Shown here piece after piece: positions 56,709-64,000 of a DNA stretch of 64,000 nucleotides. The notes beneath the pieces were generated by a model that was not told where the DNA came from, did not search any database, and saw only the letters and a program-made list of their open reading frames with translations. How positions within the stretch are numbered: position 1 is the stretch's first letter; every line of letters begins with the position of its first letter. The DNA is from Nostoc favosum CHAB5714. Lineage in GTDB: Bacteria; Cyanobacteriota; Cyanobacteriia; Cyanobacteriales; Nostocaceae. The position numbers and the translations under genes are program-made. The stretch is taken from NCBI RefSeq assembly GCF_020829495.1, contig NZ_JAIVFQ010000002.1, positions 247,569-311,568 of the forward strand, read 5' to 3'.

Positions 56709-57776
56709 TTATTTAACAAATACCAGTCCACTATATAAATGAAAAGCTGAGTCCCAATTAGTATGTTCCCTACGCAACAAATGAATGTGAGACTTAATAT
56801 GGCCCAGCATTTCTGTTTGATCTAATGTTGTATCTGCAAAAGACGTGAAATCTGACCAGATTTGGACTTGAGGCAGTTGCTGGTTCATCCAACTCGATAA
56901 AGTATTCCAATTAATTCTGATTGTATTTTGGCTAGCTTGGGGAATGATTTCTAAACCTTGCTGGAATTCATAGCCGTTATCATAAAGTCGGAGAATGCAA
57001 CGTCTACCAGGTATGTGTAAATCACAAAACTGGGCATAGTCTTGTGTTTGAGTTTTCCGTTCCAGTTTACCGCGCACGTTGCGATCTACCACTTCCTCAA
57101 AAATGGGCAACAGTCCCACTACTCTTGCTGTTACTTCTGACCAGTCAAAGGTAAGATAACCGAGTTGATTTGTCTCATTACGGCAAACAACTGTAGCTTG
57201 TGGGGTAGATTCTTGAAAATATTTGACTTGATAAACTTGAATTTGTTGAATTTGAGCTATTGTTGCCCAAAAGCAAGGAATGCCAGCCTGCTGTAACTGT
57301 TTCCCGTAAAACTTTAGTTCTCCCACTTGGCCAGGGCGGTACAACCTCCAGCCACGACTTGGCAGTACCAGCCGTGCAGTGTAAGGGTCTAGCTGCATAA
57401 TCTGGGCAAATTTTCGAGACGCTTCTGTTTTAAGTTCGTTACTGAGTGGCTCTAAAACTAGTACGCCAAGTTCGGTGTTATTCCCTTCGGCTGTTGCTTG
57501 AGAAATGGCTCTTTGTCTTTCTTCTATTTCCATTTCTTGTAGCCGTCGCAAACCTTGACGTGCGAGGGTCACTATTCTACTATTCCTCGTATCTCGCAGC
57601 AGTTGCCGATACACTTTTTCTGCATCCTGGCGCTTTCCAGATACTTCATGTAGCCGACCGAGATAAAATTGTACCCAAGGATGTTCTGGCGATTCTACTA
57701 GCAGCTGTTTCAGTAATTTAGCAGCTGTTTGATAATCTTTCTGCTCAAAGGCGATCGCAACTTGCTCAATCATCAC
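56709..57776 (-). CDS. Cyanobacterial TPR-containing protein
   Basis: This 355-residue protein has two TPR-like repeats at the N-terminus (about 3-70: AIAFEQKDYQTAAKLLKQLLVESPEHPWVQFYLGRL and the next helix pair), then a charged helix (about 83-100), then a mostly beta C-terminal domain of about 230 residues with YRPGQVGELKFYGKQLQQAGIPCFWA and GRRCILRLYDNGYEF. No catalytic motif is seen. The C-terminal domain is probably a cyanobacterial-specific fold. It has a short gap (65 bases) from rsmE, in the same direction, and they may share a transcript. Confidence 0.75.
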   Translation of the reverse strand: MMIEQVAIAFEQKDYQTAAKLLKQLLVESPEHPWVQFYLGRLHEVSGKRQDAEKVYRQLLRDTRNSRIVTLARQGLRRLQEMEIEERQRAISQATAEGNNTELGVLVLEPLSNELKTEASRKFAQIMQLDPYTARLVLPSRGWRLYRPGQVGELKFYGKQLQQAGIPCFWATIAQIQQIQVYQVKYFQESTPQATVVCRNETNQLGYLTFDWSEVTARVVGLLPIFEEVVDRNVRGKLERKTQTQDYAQFCDLHIPGRRCILRLYDNGYEFQQGLEIIPQASQNTIRINWNTLSSWMNQQLPQVQIWSDFTSFADTTLDQTEMLGHIKSHIHLLRREHTNWDSAFHLYSGLVFVK

Positions 57777-57841
57777 TTACTTTAAATACACGCTGGAGTG
57801 ATGTCTCGCGCAAAATATCTTTTGCGTGAGCTATAAATCAT

Positions 57842-58570
57842 TTATACTTCACAAGCTGCGGTAATCAAGGATAATGCTACTACTGGGGCTGTAACTGCTC
57901 TTAGGATGCGGCGACCAAGGGAAACAGGTTGAAATCCAAATGCGATCGCATTCTCGATTTCTTGTGTTGTCCATCCTCCCTCTGGGCCAGTGGCAATGAC
58001 AATTCTTTCTTGTCCTATGTCATTTGTCCTTTGTCCTTTGTGCTGTAAGCAATCTTTTAAATGGGGAAACTCACCACGCGCCACACAGATATATTGCTGG
58101 CTGTTTGCAAATGACAAACCCGTATTAAAAGTAACAGGCTCTAAAATGGTTGGGACGAATGAGCGCTCTGATTGCTCGGCGGCTTCCGCAGCGATGCGCC
58201 GCCAGCGTTCAAGCTTTTGAAGACTAGGATGAAGCAAAGTGCGATCGCTCAATACTGGTGCAATACAAGTTACTCCTAACTCTGTACAACACCGCACAAC
58301 TTCATCAAATCCATTGCCTTTGGGCAACGCTACCATCAGTGTAATTGATACAGGTAATTCTGTTTCCACCAAAAGCGCTTCTAAAACCTGTGCTTGTTCC
58401 CCTGCTAGCTGCGCTAACCACCATTTTCCTTTACCATCCATTGCAATAAAGCGATCGCCTTCACGCAAGCGCAACACACGCCCTAAATAATGCTGTTGTT
58501 CTTTGGTGAGTAAAATTTGCCCTTGTTGGAATTGAGAGGGTGCGATCGCAATTCTTTGCAGTTGAGACAT
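57842..58570 (-). CDS. rsmE: 16S rRNA (uracil1498-N3)-methyltransferase
   Basis: This 242-residue SPOUT enzyme methylates U1498 of 16S rRNA. It has the N-terminal PUA-like part (YLGRVLRLREGDRF) and the knotted domain with LPKGNGFDEVVRCCTELGV, ERWRRIAAEAAEQSERSFVP, IATGPEGGWTTQEIE and SLGRRILRAVTA. I start at ATG 58570 (MSQLQRIAIAPSQF); the frame is open 21 codons earlier but those overlap the preceding Uma2 gene. The gap to Uma2 is 13 bases. Confidence 0.95.
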   Translation of the reverse strand: MSQLQRIAIAPSQFQQGQILLTKEQQHYLGRVLRLREGDRFIAMDGKGKWWLAQLAGEQAQVLEALLVETELPVSITLMVALPKGNGFDEVVRCCTELGVTCIAPVLSDRTLLHPSLQKLERWRRIAAEAAEQSERSFVPTILEPVTFNTGLSFANSQQYICVARGEFPHLKDCLQHKGQRTNDIGQERIVIATGPEGGWTTQEIENAIAFGFQPVSLGRRILRAVTAPVVALSLITAACEV

Positions 58571-58583
58571 TTTTCTTAATAAA

Positions 58584-59228
58584 TTATTGCCCTGCTGTAG
58601 ATATCTGTTGTCTAACCCAGGTACGGAAAGCACGAGTTGCTGCTATTTGTCCAACTTTCTTGCTTTCTTGAATAAATCGGGGAATCTCTGTTAGCAGCAC
58701 AGGCGCAAAAGTTGGACTGCGATCGCTTTGCGAGTATTGTCCACTGTTTAGGGCGTAGATCCTCAAGACATTTCCGTTATACCGCCAGAATTCTGGGACT
58801 CCCATTGAAGCATAAAGGCTTAACTTGTCTATCTTGGGTCTGGAATATTCCACTTCCAGTACTATGTCTGGTGGTGGGTCTGTATTCAGGTCAAAATTTT
58901 CTTTGTTGCGGACTAACAATTCATTTTGGATATAGTAACTACTGTCCGGCTCACCTCCTTGCTCCAAATCATCCCGCGTCATAGTCAACGAGCCAGCGCT
59001 TTTAACTTCTAAACCAAATTCTTCACACAACACAAGAACAAAACCTTCGATGAGACGGTTTGAGTTCTCGTGTGGCATCAGGGGGGTCATAATTTCTACT
59101 ATTCCGTTGTCATAAGCTAGCCTTTTATTTCGCTCAGATCCCATATCTGCCAGCATAGCTTTGAATGTCTGCCAGCTGATGTTTTGCAGCACATCCCTAG
59201 TTTCTGCGAATTTTGCTGTAGTTACCAT
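58584..59228 (-). CDS. Uma2-family (DUF820) putative endonuclease
   Basis: This 214-residue protein has the family's core: AYDNGIVEIMTPLMPHE (about 38-54), GEPDSSYYIQN, PDIVLEVEYSRPK (about 118-130) with two acidic residues in a PD-(D/E)XK-like layout, and GVPEFWRYNGNVLRIYAL. It is the second family member in the window; the two share little sequence outside the motifs, so they are not recent duplicates. It lies just upstream of rsmE in the same direction, with a 13-base gap. Confidence 0.88.
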   Translation of the reverse strand: MVTTAKFAETRDVLQNISWQTFKAMLADMGSERNKRLAYDNGIVEIMTPLMPHENSNRLIEGFVLVLCEEFGLEVKSAGSLTMTRDDLEQGGEPDSSYYIQNELLVRNKENFDLNTDPPPDIVLEVEYSRPKIDKLSLYASMGVPEFWRYNGNVLRIYALNSGQYSQSDRSPTFAPVLLTEIPRFIQESKKVGQIAATRAFRTWVRQQISTAGQ

Positions 59229-59278
59229 AGTTCAGTCTTCCTGTGGATGTGTTACCTAACTGTATTAGGACTTACGCC

Positions 59279-59312
59279 AGAGAGACACAGATGGATTTAT
59301 CTGTGTCTCTCT
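59279..59312. terminator. Perfect 14-bp hairpin between sir and Uma2
   Basis: AGAGAGACACAGAT (59279-59292) and ATCTGTGTCTCTCT (59299-59312) pair fully around GGATTT. On the minus strand it lies 29 bases after the sulfite reductase stop. There is no strong T tract on that strand, so it may be a hairpin-only terminator or the interior of a broken AGGACTTACGC element (whose left end is at about 59267). Confidence 0.6.
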
Positions 59313-59340
59313 TTGATTTCATTATCTTCAATTTTTCGGC

Positions 59341-61257
59341 TTAAGAAAGATTCTGGAAGTAAGCTTCTAGCGCTTCAGTGACTAACTGAGTCATCGGCTT
59401 CCCTTGGCTTTGGGCTACTTCCTTCAACTTACTATAAACCTCTTCTTTCAAATTTACCCGATGGCGCGATTTGTTTGCAGCATTGGCTGTTTGGGGTTCA
59501 TAGGTGCTAGCAAATTCACGGATGGCATCAAAACCAACGCGATCGCAAAAATCACCAAAACTTTCCTTCGATTTCCGAGATTTTTTAAAGTAAACAAATA
59601 TCGGCTCTAGGAAGCTGTCTAAATCATTATGGTGCAGCTTCTCTGTGTAAGGTTGTGCCAGTCGAGTCTGATTTGGCGAACCCCCTAACCATAATTGGTA
59701 AGATTCTGGAGCGCTACCGACAAAGCCCAATTCTGCCAAGTAGGGACGAGCGCAACCGTTGGGGCATCCTGTCATTCTTACCACAAAATGCTCATTTTGT
59801 AAACCTACTTTATCCAAAAGGGCGCGAACCCGCTCCAAAATGCCCGGTATTGCCCGTTCTGATTCTGTGATTGCCAAGCCGCAAGTGGGCAAAGCAGGAC
59901 AAGCCATTGCATACCGCACTAAAGGTTCGATTTTACTAGGGTCGTCTACAACACCGTGACGGCTGAGAATGTCTTGAATAGCTTGCTTGCTATCTGGTTC
60001 GATATCGTAAAAAATCAGGTTGTGGTTGGGTGTCAGACGGATGGGTAAGTTTAACTGCTCGACAATTTCCCGCAAGGCGGTTTTCAGTTGAAACGAACCT
60101 TCATCTTTGATTCGACCATTGTCAATGGAAATTCCTAAGAATAGCTTGCCATCACCTTGTTCATTCCAGCCGAGGAAGTCGTGATATTTAAACTCTGGCA
60201 GTGGTTTGAAGGCTTCGACTGATTTACCGAAATATTCTTCAACTTGAGTGCGGAATTTATCTACGCCCCAATCGTTGATTAAATATTTTAATCTGGCATG
60301 ACGACGATCAGTGCGATCGCCATAATCTCTCTGGGTAGCAACAATCGCTTTCACGATGTCGTAAACATCATCCTTCGCCACATAACCGATGGGGTCTGCT
60401 AACCTAGCGAAAGTTTCTTCTTTACCGTGTGTTCTACCTAAACCACCACCAGCAAAAATATTAAATCCTTCTAATTGCTTCTTCTTATTAGTAATTACTA
60501 CCAACGTCAGGTCTTGAGAATACAAATCAATCGAATTATCCCCTGGCACCGTCACGCAAATTTTGAATTTGCGGGGCATATAGTACGTGCCATAAATTGG
60601 TTCTTCGTTGTCATGGATAATTGTGCCATTCCCATTGCGCTGTCGGGCTGCCTTCACCTCTGGGTCTTCTTCAGCACTAATTGCTTTTTCCCCATCTAAC
60701 CAAATTTCGTAATAAGCGCCTGTCTGCGCTGAGAGCAAGTCAGCAATATTCTGGGCATACTCCCAAGCATACTGATACTCTGGGCGATTCTTAAAGGGGG
60801 CTGGTGGTGCCATCACATTTCGATTAATGTCGCCACAAGCTCCCAAAGTCGAACCTAAGTTCTTGACAATGGTGGCGATTGCTGACTTAAGATTCTTCTT
60901 TAAAATTCCGTGCAGTTGGAAACCTTGACGGGTAGTTGCTCGTAACGTCTGGTTGCCATACTCATCAGCTATTTTATCTAAAGCCAGATACAGCTGCGGC
61001 GGTACTAAACCACCCGGATTTTTTGTCCGCAGCATAAACTGGTAATCTTTTTCCTGTCCCTTGGTGCGGTTATCGCGGTTATCCTGCTGATAAGAACCGT
61101 GAAACTTCAAAAGCTGCACCGCATTTTCGGTAAAATGGGTAGTGTCTTGAAGGATCTCAGTTGCTACAGGTTCACGCAAAAAATTACTATTTTCCTTGAT
61201 TCCTTCTACTTTGGAAGGCTTACGGGTTGCAATGGGGGAAGGAGCAGATTTAACCAT
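59341..61257 (-). CDS. sir: Ferredoxin-sulfite reductase with ribbon-helix-helix-like tail
   Basis: This 638-residue enzyme reduces sulfite to sulfide with ferredoxin electrons in assimilation. Two nitrite/sulfite reductase repeats are present. The [4Fe-4S]/siroheme cysteines are Cys453 and Cys459 (CPALPTC) and Cys498 and Cys502 (CPNGC). [10 protein letters not shown] (about 113-122) and [15 protein letters not shown] are substrate-siroheme loops. After a linker (Asn/Ala-rich, about 590) residues 597-638 read [19 protein letters not shown] then [16 protein letters not shown], a strand plus two helices typical of ribbon-helix-helix DNA-binding proteins. Plant chloroplast sulfite reductase binds nucleoid DNA; a similar function here is inference. 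Confidence 0.95.
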   Translation of the reverse strand: MVKSAPSPIATRKPSKVEGIKENSNFLREPVATEILQDTTHFTENAVQLLKFHGSYQQDNRDNRTKGQEKDYQFMLRTKNPGGLVPPQLYLALDKIADEYGNQTLRATTRQGFQLHGILKKNLKSAIATIVKNLGSTLGACGDINRNVMAPPAPFKNRPEYQYAWEYAQNIADLLSAQTGAYYEIWLDGEKAISAEEDPEVKAARQRNGNGTIIHDNEEPIYGTYYMPRKFKICVTVPGDNSIDLYSQDLTLVVITNKKKQLEGFNIFAGGGLGRTHGKEETFARLADPIGYVAKDDVYDIVKAIVATQRDYGDRTDRRHARLKYLINDWGVDKFRTQVEEYFGKSVEAFKPLPEFKYHDFLGWNEQGDGKLFLGISIDNGRIKDEGSFQLKTALREIVEQLNLPIRLTPNHNLIFYDIEPDSKQAIQDILSRHGVVDDPSKIEPLVRYAMACPALPTCGLAITESERAIPGILERVRALLDKVGLQNEHFVVRMTGCPNGCARPYLAELGFVGSAPESYQLWLGGSPNQTRLAQPYTEKLHHNDLDSFLEPIFVYFKKSRKSKESFGDFCDRVGFDAIREFASTYEPQTANAANKSRHRVNLKEEVYSKLKEVAQSQGKPMTQLVTEALEAYFQNLS

Positions 61258-61520
61258 TAGACTTGTATAGTATTCTCAATAAAGCATTAGTAGACGCCGA
61301 ATCAGCACCCTTCGGCTATTTTATCCCCGGTAATCCGGCCGGAATAATGAGGAATAGTCTAATTTTACCACGGCAAAAGCAGGCTTTGTCAGTGATGTAA
61401 CACTTAACAAAACCAGCTTTTTCGAGTAGTGAGTTTTGTTAGCGATAGCGGGGCGTTGAGCCAGTGCTGAGTCCTGAGTACTTAAGTAAAGTATAGAGCG
61501 ACTGAGGACTCAATAATTTT

Positions 61521-62060
61521 TTATTTGAAGCGATAGCCAAGACCGCCATTGATGCTAACAGCAGGAGTATCGCTATTTTGGTAAGCACCAAGTCCTACCT
61601 TGGCGTTAGTGTAGACGAGGAAATTGTTAGCCACTTCCGATTCAACACCAGCACCTACCACAACCGAATCTTTGTTACCTATAGGAGTTGGTGAGCCATC
61701 TTTCTCTACAAAAGAATAACCACCAGTTAAATAGGCATTAGTTCTATTAGCGATGGGCACATCCACAGAAACTTCTGGGATAATGGCACTTGTTTTATCA
61801 CTCCAAAGGACATTACCGCGTGCAGAAAATGGCGTAGTTCCTAATTTCACGCGACCTGTAACATTACCACCAAATGTGGCATTATCGTTGATACCTTGTC
61901 CGCCGCTAGTAACACCAGCTGCAACACCAGCACCAACATAGCTAGCATCAGTACCTTTTTTTGTTTCAGCATAAGCTTGACCAGCTGATAGAACAAGAGG
62001 AGCAATTATTAAGGAAGACAATGCAGAAATTGCCATGAAAGACTTGAGTAAGCGTTTCAT
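61521..62060 (-). CDS. Small outer-membrane beta-barrel candidate
   Basis: I start this 179-residue protein at ATG 62060 (a TTG lies at 62072). Residues 1-31 form a signal peptide with AYA before ETKK. The mature part alternates hydrophobic and polar residues in strands (GGNVTGRVKLG, AYLTGGYSF, VVVGAGVESEV, LVYTNAKVGLGAY) and ends in GLGYRFK, close to the aromatic C-terminal signature of outer-membrane barrels. Eight strands could fit, as in an OmpA-like small barrel. No known name applies. The gap 61258-61520 to sir holds no gene. Confidence 0.7.
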   Translation of the reverse strand: MKRLLKSFMAISALSSLIIAPLVLSAGQAYAETKKGTDASYVGAGVAAGVTSGGQGINDNATFGGNVTGRVKLGTTPFSARGNVLWSDKTSAIIPEVSVDVPIANRTNAYLTGGYSFVEKDGSPTPIGNKDSVVVGAGVESEVANNFLVYTNAKVGLGAYQNSDTPAVSINGGLGYRFK

Positions 62061-62072
62061 ACTTTTTACCAA

Positions 62073-62453
62073 ACTTTGTATTTTTTACTTGTATATTCCA
62101 AGTCGATAATTATGTGAGAATGTTCCAAACTTTTCCCAGATTTTATTAACTTAAGGTTGCTATTGATGCATGACGTTTACAGATTAAGTATCCCGAAAAA
62201 TCAAAAATAAGCTGTTATAATTACATTCAATGTCTTTTCATCTGGGTTCTTTGTTTCAAAAATAGACGCTTTTAAAACTGGCACAATATTTGGAACTAAA
62301 ACTAAGTCGGTAGATGGTAAATAAAATACCCGCTTAACAATTTTTTGCCGAGCTTTCCACAGATGATGAAAAGTAGGCTGTAGCATCCGTTGCAACAAGC
62401 TATAGAGGGAATCTATAAAGTTAATTTTGAGCAATTATTGTGGAGATTGAATA
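62073..62453. other. Intergenic region, no convincing gene
   Basis: This 381-base gap separates the barrel gene (minus) and the ADP-ribosylglycohydrolase (plus). A 77-codon minus frame (62201-62434) lacks a ribosome site, domain or neighbour support. No repeat or hairpin with T tract was found. Confidence 0.4.
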
Positions 62454-63395
62454 ATGCTAACCGCTGCAAAAACGTTGTCTGGTTTGATGGGTTTATGTGT
62501 CGGTGATGCGTTGGGTGTGCCGGTAGAGTTTACTAGCCGCGCTGAACGAGTAAAATCTCCAGTGACAACGATGTTGGGTTATGGCACATGGAATCAACCA
62601 CCAGGAACTTGGTCAGATGATAGTTCCTTAAGCTTTTGCTTGGCAGAATGCCTTTGTAGAGGGTATTCGTTGGATGCTATAGCCAATTCCTTCTGGCGCT
62701 GGTACAAGGAGGCTTACTGGACTCCTCGTGGCGATGTCTTTGATATTGGTCAAACTACCCATACAGCAATTATGCGTCTTAAACAGGGAGTTGTTCCCCA
62801 TCAGGCGGGTGGGAAGGTTGAAAATAGTAATGGCAACGGTTCGTTGATGAGAATCTTGCCGATGGCTTATTGTCACAGAAACTTAACTTTAGGCGAATTG
62901 CTGGCGCGGGTGCATGATGTTTCGGCGATTACTCATGCTCATGCGCGATCGCAAATGGCTTGTGGCATTTATATTAGTATTGCAGTGGCGCTCTTGGAAG
63001 GGGCTGACCCTCAAACAGCTTATTTACAAGGATTGCAAGATATCCAAACAATTTATTCTGTCCGAGAATTTTTGTTAGAGAAGCCGCATTTTGGCAGAAT
63101 TTTGAGTGGTGAGATTGCCAAGGTACCAGTGGAAGAGATTAATTCTGGTGGCTATGTGATTGATACCTTAGAATCATCCCTGTGGTGTTTGTTAAATAGC
63201 TCGTCTTATTCTGAAGCGGTGCTGAAAGCTGTCAACTTAGGCGGAGATACAGATACTACCGCCGCCGTCACCGGTGGGTTAGCGGGAATTTATTACGGGG
63301 TGGAAAATATTCCCAAACAATGGATGAACCAAATTGCTCGTAGACAAGACATTATCTACTTGGCAGAGCGTTTTGCAAGGGCTGTTTACAGCTAG
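62454..63395 (+). CDS. ADP-ribosylglycohydrolase (DraG-like)
   Basis: This 313-residue all-helical enzyme removes ADP-ribose from modified targets with two Mg2+. Metal and substrate motifs are GLCVGDALGVPVEF (about 15-28), TWSDDSSLSFCLAE (about 52-65), GNGSLMRILPMAY (about 127-139), SAITHAHARSQMACG and NLGGDTDTTAAVTGGLAGIYYG (about 260-281). The target is unknown. Its last codon (AGC TAG) coincides with a CTAG target-site duplication of the element that follows, so the element inserted exactly at the stop without changing the product. Confidence 0.93.
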   Translation: MLTAAKTLSGLMGLCVGDALGVPVEFTSRAERVKSPVTTMLGYGTWNQPPGTWSDDSSLSFCLAECLCRGYSLDAIANSFWRWYKEAYWTPRGDVFDIGQTTHTAIMRLKQGVVPHQAGGKVENSNGNGSLMRILPMAYCHRNLTLGELLARVHDVSAITHAHARSQMACGIYISIAVALLEGADPQTAYLQGLQDIQTIYSVREFLLEKPHFGRILSGEIAKVPVEEINSGGYVIDTLESSLWCLLNSSSYSEAVLKAVNLGGDTDTTAAVTGGLAGIYYGVENIPKQWMNQIARRQDIIYLAERFARAVYS

Positions 63396-63543
63396 TAGTC
63401 TGTCAAGCAAAGTTTGAAGGGTAAAGAAACGAACCGCAAAGGACGCAAAGAGCGCGTTCGCGCAGCGTCTCGCAGAGAAGTTAAGAGATAAAGAAGAGAA
63501 ATTTAAAAACTGATTCACCTATCAAAACTTTTGCAATAGACCA
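63396..63543. mobile_element. 148-bp element, imperfect TIRs, CTAG duplication
   Basis: TAGTCTGTCAAGCAAAGTTT and, at the other end, AAAACTTTTGCAATAGACCA are imperfect inverted ends, flanked by CTAG (63392-63395 and 63544-63547). It contains an AACGAACCGCAAAGGACGC segment of a common genomic repeat. No ORF. Confidence 0.6.
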
Positions 63544-63547
63544 CTAG

Positions 63548-63694
63548 TGGTCTGTCAATTCAACTTTGACGAGTAGATAAATTCTTCAATTTCTCTTCTT
63601 TCCTTTTTCCTTTGCGCTCTTTGCGTCCTTCTCTGCGAGACGCTACGCGAACGGGGTTCGTTCTCTTATCTCTCAAATTTAATGAGACAGACCA
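63548..63694. mobile_element. 147-bp element, 9-bp TIRs, CTAG duplication
   Basis: TGGTCTGTC (63548-63556) and GACAGACCA (63686-63694) are perfect ends, flanked by CTAG (63544-63547 and 63695-63698). Its interior repeats, in the opposite direction, the GAACCGCAAAGGACGC-type segment of the element before it. The two elements share one CTAG. Confidence 0.7.
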
Positions 63695-63910
63695 CTAGTT
63701 TCTAATTTTAAATTATACAAAGAGTGAGGAGTTATGAAAATTCTAAATCCTCAATCTTTACTTTTAACTTGCTGAGAAATCCACTGCAAGTAGGCTTGAG
63801 AACTGGCAACAATTGGTAAAGCTATAATTTCTGGCACTTCATCAGAAAATGTGGGTGGAAACCCCGTGCTGGAAGCACGGCTTTACAAAATTTGTGGTAA
63901 AATGTGAAAT
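63695..63910. other. Gap before the TnpB gene, possible IS left end
   Basis: From 63858 CCCCGTGCTGGAAGCACGGC forms a strong hairpin (CCGTGCT/AGCACGG) about 35 bases before the TnpB start. Subterminal hairpins of this type mark the ends of IS200/IS605 elements, so the left end probably lies here; its exact limit is not visible. Confidence 0.5.
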
Positions 63911-64000
63911 ATGGAACAAGCTTTCCGCTACCGTTTTTATCCGACACCCGAACAGGAATCCCTGTTGAGGAGAACTTTGGGATGTGTGCGTTTGGTGTAT
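63911..64000 (+). CDS. tnpB: TnpB-type RNA-guided nuclease/transposase, N-terminus (partial)
   Basis: The last 30 codons read MEQAFRYRFYPTPEQESLL then RRTLGCVRLVY, the standard N-terminus of IS200/IS605-family TnpB (OrfB) proteins, ancestors of Cas12. The catalytic RuvC part lies beyond the window. No tnpA gene is visible upstream, so this may be a stand-alone TnpB element. Confidence 0.85.
   Translation, partial: MEQAFRYRFYPTPEQESLLRRTLGCVRLVY

Noticed and set aside
62201..62434. 77-codon minus frame between the barrel gene and the ADP-ribosylglycohydrolase
   Set aside because: No recognised motif, no ribosome site and no operon context.

Overview
The window is chromosomal DNA from a filamentous cyanobacterium of the Nostoc/Anabaena group. 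The evidence is the very frequent GCGATCGC (HIP1) octamers, cyanobacterial gene sets (groESL, urease structural genes, ferredoxin sulfite reductase, the PII-network regulator PlmA, asd-dapA-rnj opposite tig-clpP-clpX), heptamer repeats between genes, and many small inverted-repeat elements. No rRNA, tRNA or CRISPR array was seen.

Layout. 1-2.8 kb: the last codons of groES, then groEL, then a decayed Rpn-type nuclease gene beside short alternating inverted repeats. 2.8-7.2 kb: a ParA ATPase coupled to a small partner, a methyltransferase, and a radical-SAM gene overlapping a Rossmann-fold gene. 7.3-10.6 kb: ureD-ureA-ureB-ureC, without ureE, ureF or ureG in view. 10.6-13 kb: a TIR-domain membrane protein whose 3' end lies antisense to an antitoxin-like fragment. 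13-20.3 kb: a REC-histidine kinase, aldehyde dehydrogenase, a sulfite-oxidase-fold protein, ribosomal protein L32 and a caspase-fold protein lacking its catalytic pair. 20.4-32.9 kb: a Mo-nitrogenase C-terminal family protein, an anion permease, then two divergent housekeeping units: asd-dapA-rnj on minus (lysine pathway and RNA decay) and tig-clpP-clpX on plus (protein folding and proteolysis), followed by an alpha/beta hydrolase.

33-41 kb: Uma2 nuclease, PlmA, dienelactone hydrolase, an S1-domain protein, then a repeat field with five exact-period 231-bp units abutting a RAYT transposase remnant and a 62-bp tandem array. 41-51 kb: a secretion neighbourhood with an HlyD-type adaptor, a Tat-exported amine/amino-acid oxidase, a subtilase without a signal peptide, a small secreted protein, an ABC exporter with a cyclic-nucleotide-type domain and a catalytically dead C39 domain, and a PpiC isomerase overlapping it. 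51-64 kb: a DUF92 membrane protein, VOC and lipase genes, an Ala/Lys-rich protein, a deleted VIT-VWA gene, a TPR protein, rsmE, a second Uma2 gene, sulfite reductase with a ribbon-helix-helix-like tail, a small beta-barrel candidate, an ADP-ribosylglycohydrolase, and the start of a TnpB gene at the window edge.

The most informative observations are: the caspase-like protein with Tyr/Asn in place of His/Cys; the subtilase whose last five codons and stop come from a 145-bp mobile element with a clean 3-bp target duplication; the 231-bp array next to a RAYT remnant; the sulfite reductase with a DNA-binding-like tail; the DUF92 protein carrying a translated intergenic repeat; and the TIR protein that keeps a STAND lid but lacks a visible ATP-binding core. 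Family names are from recognition of motifs by eye; no database search was run.
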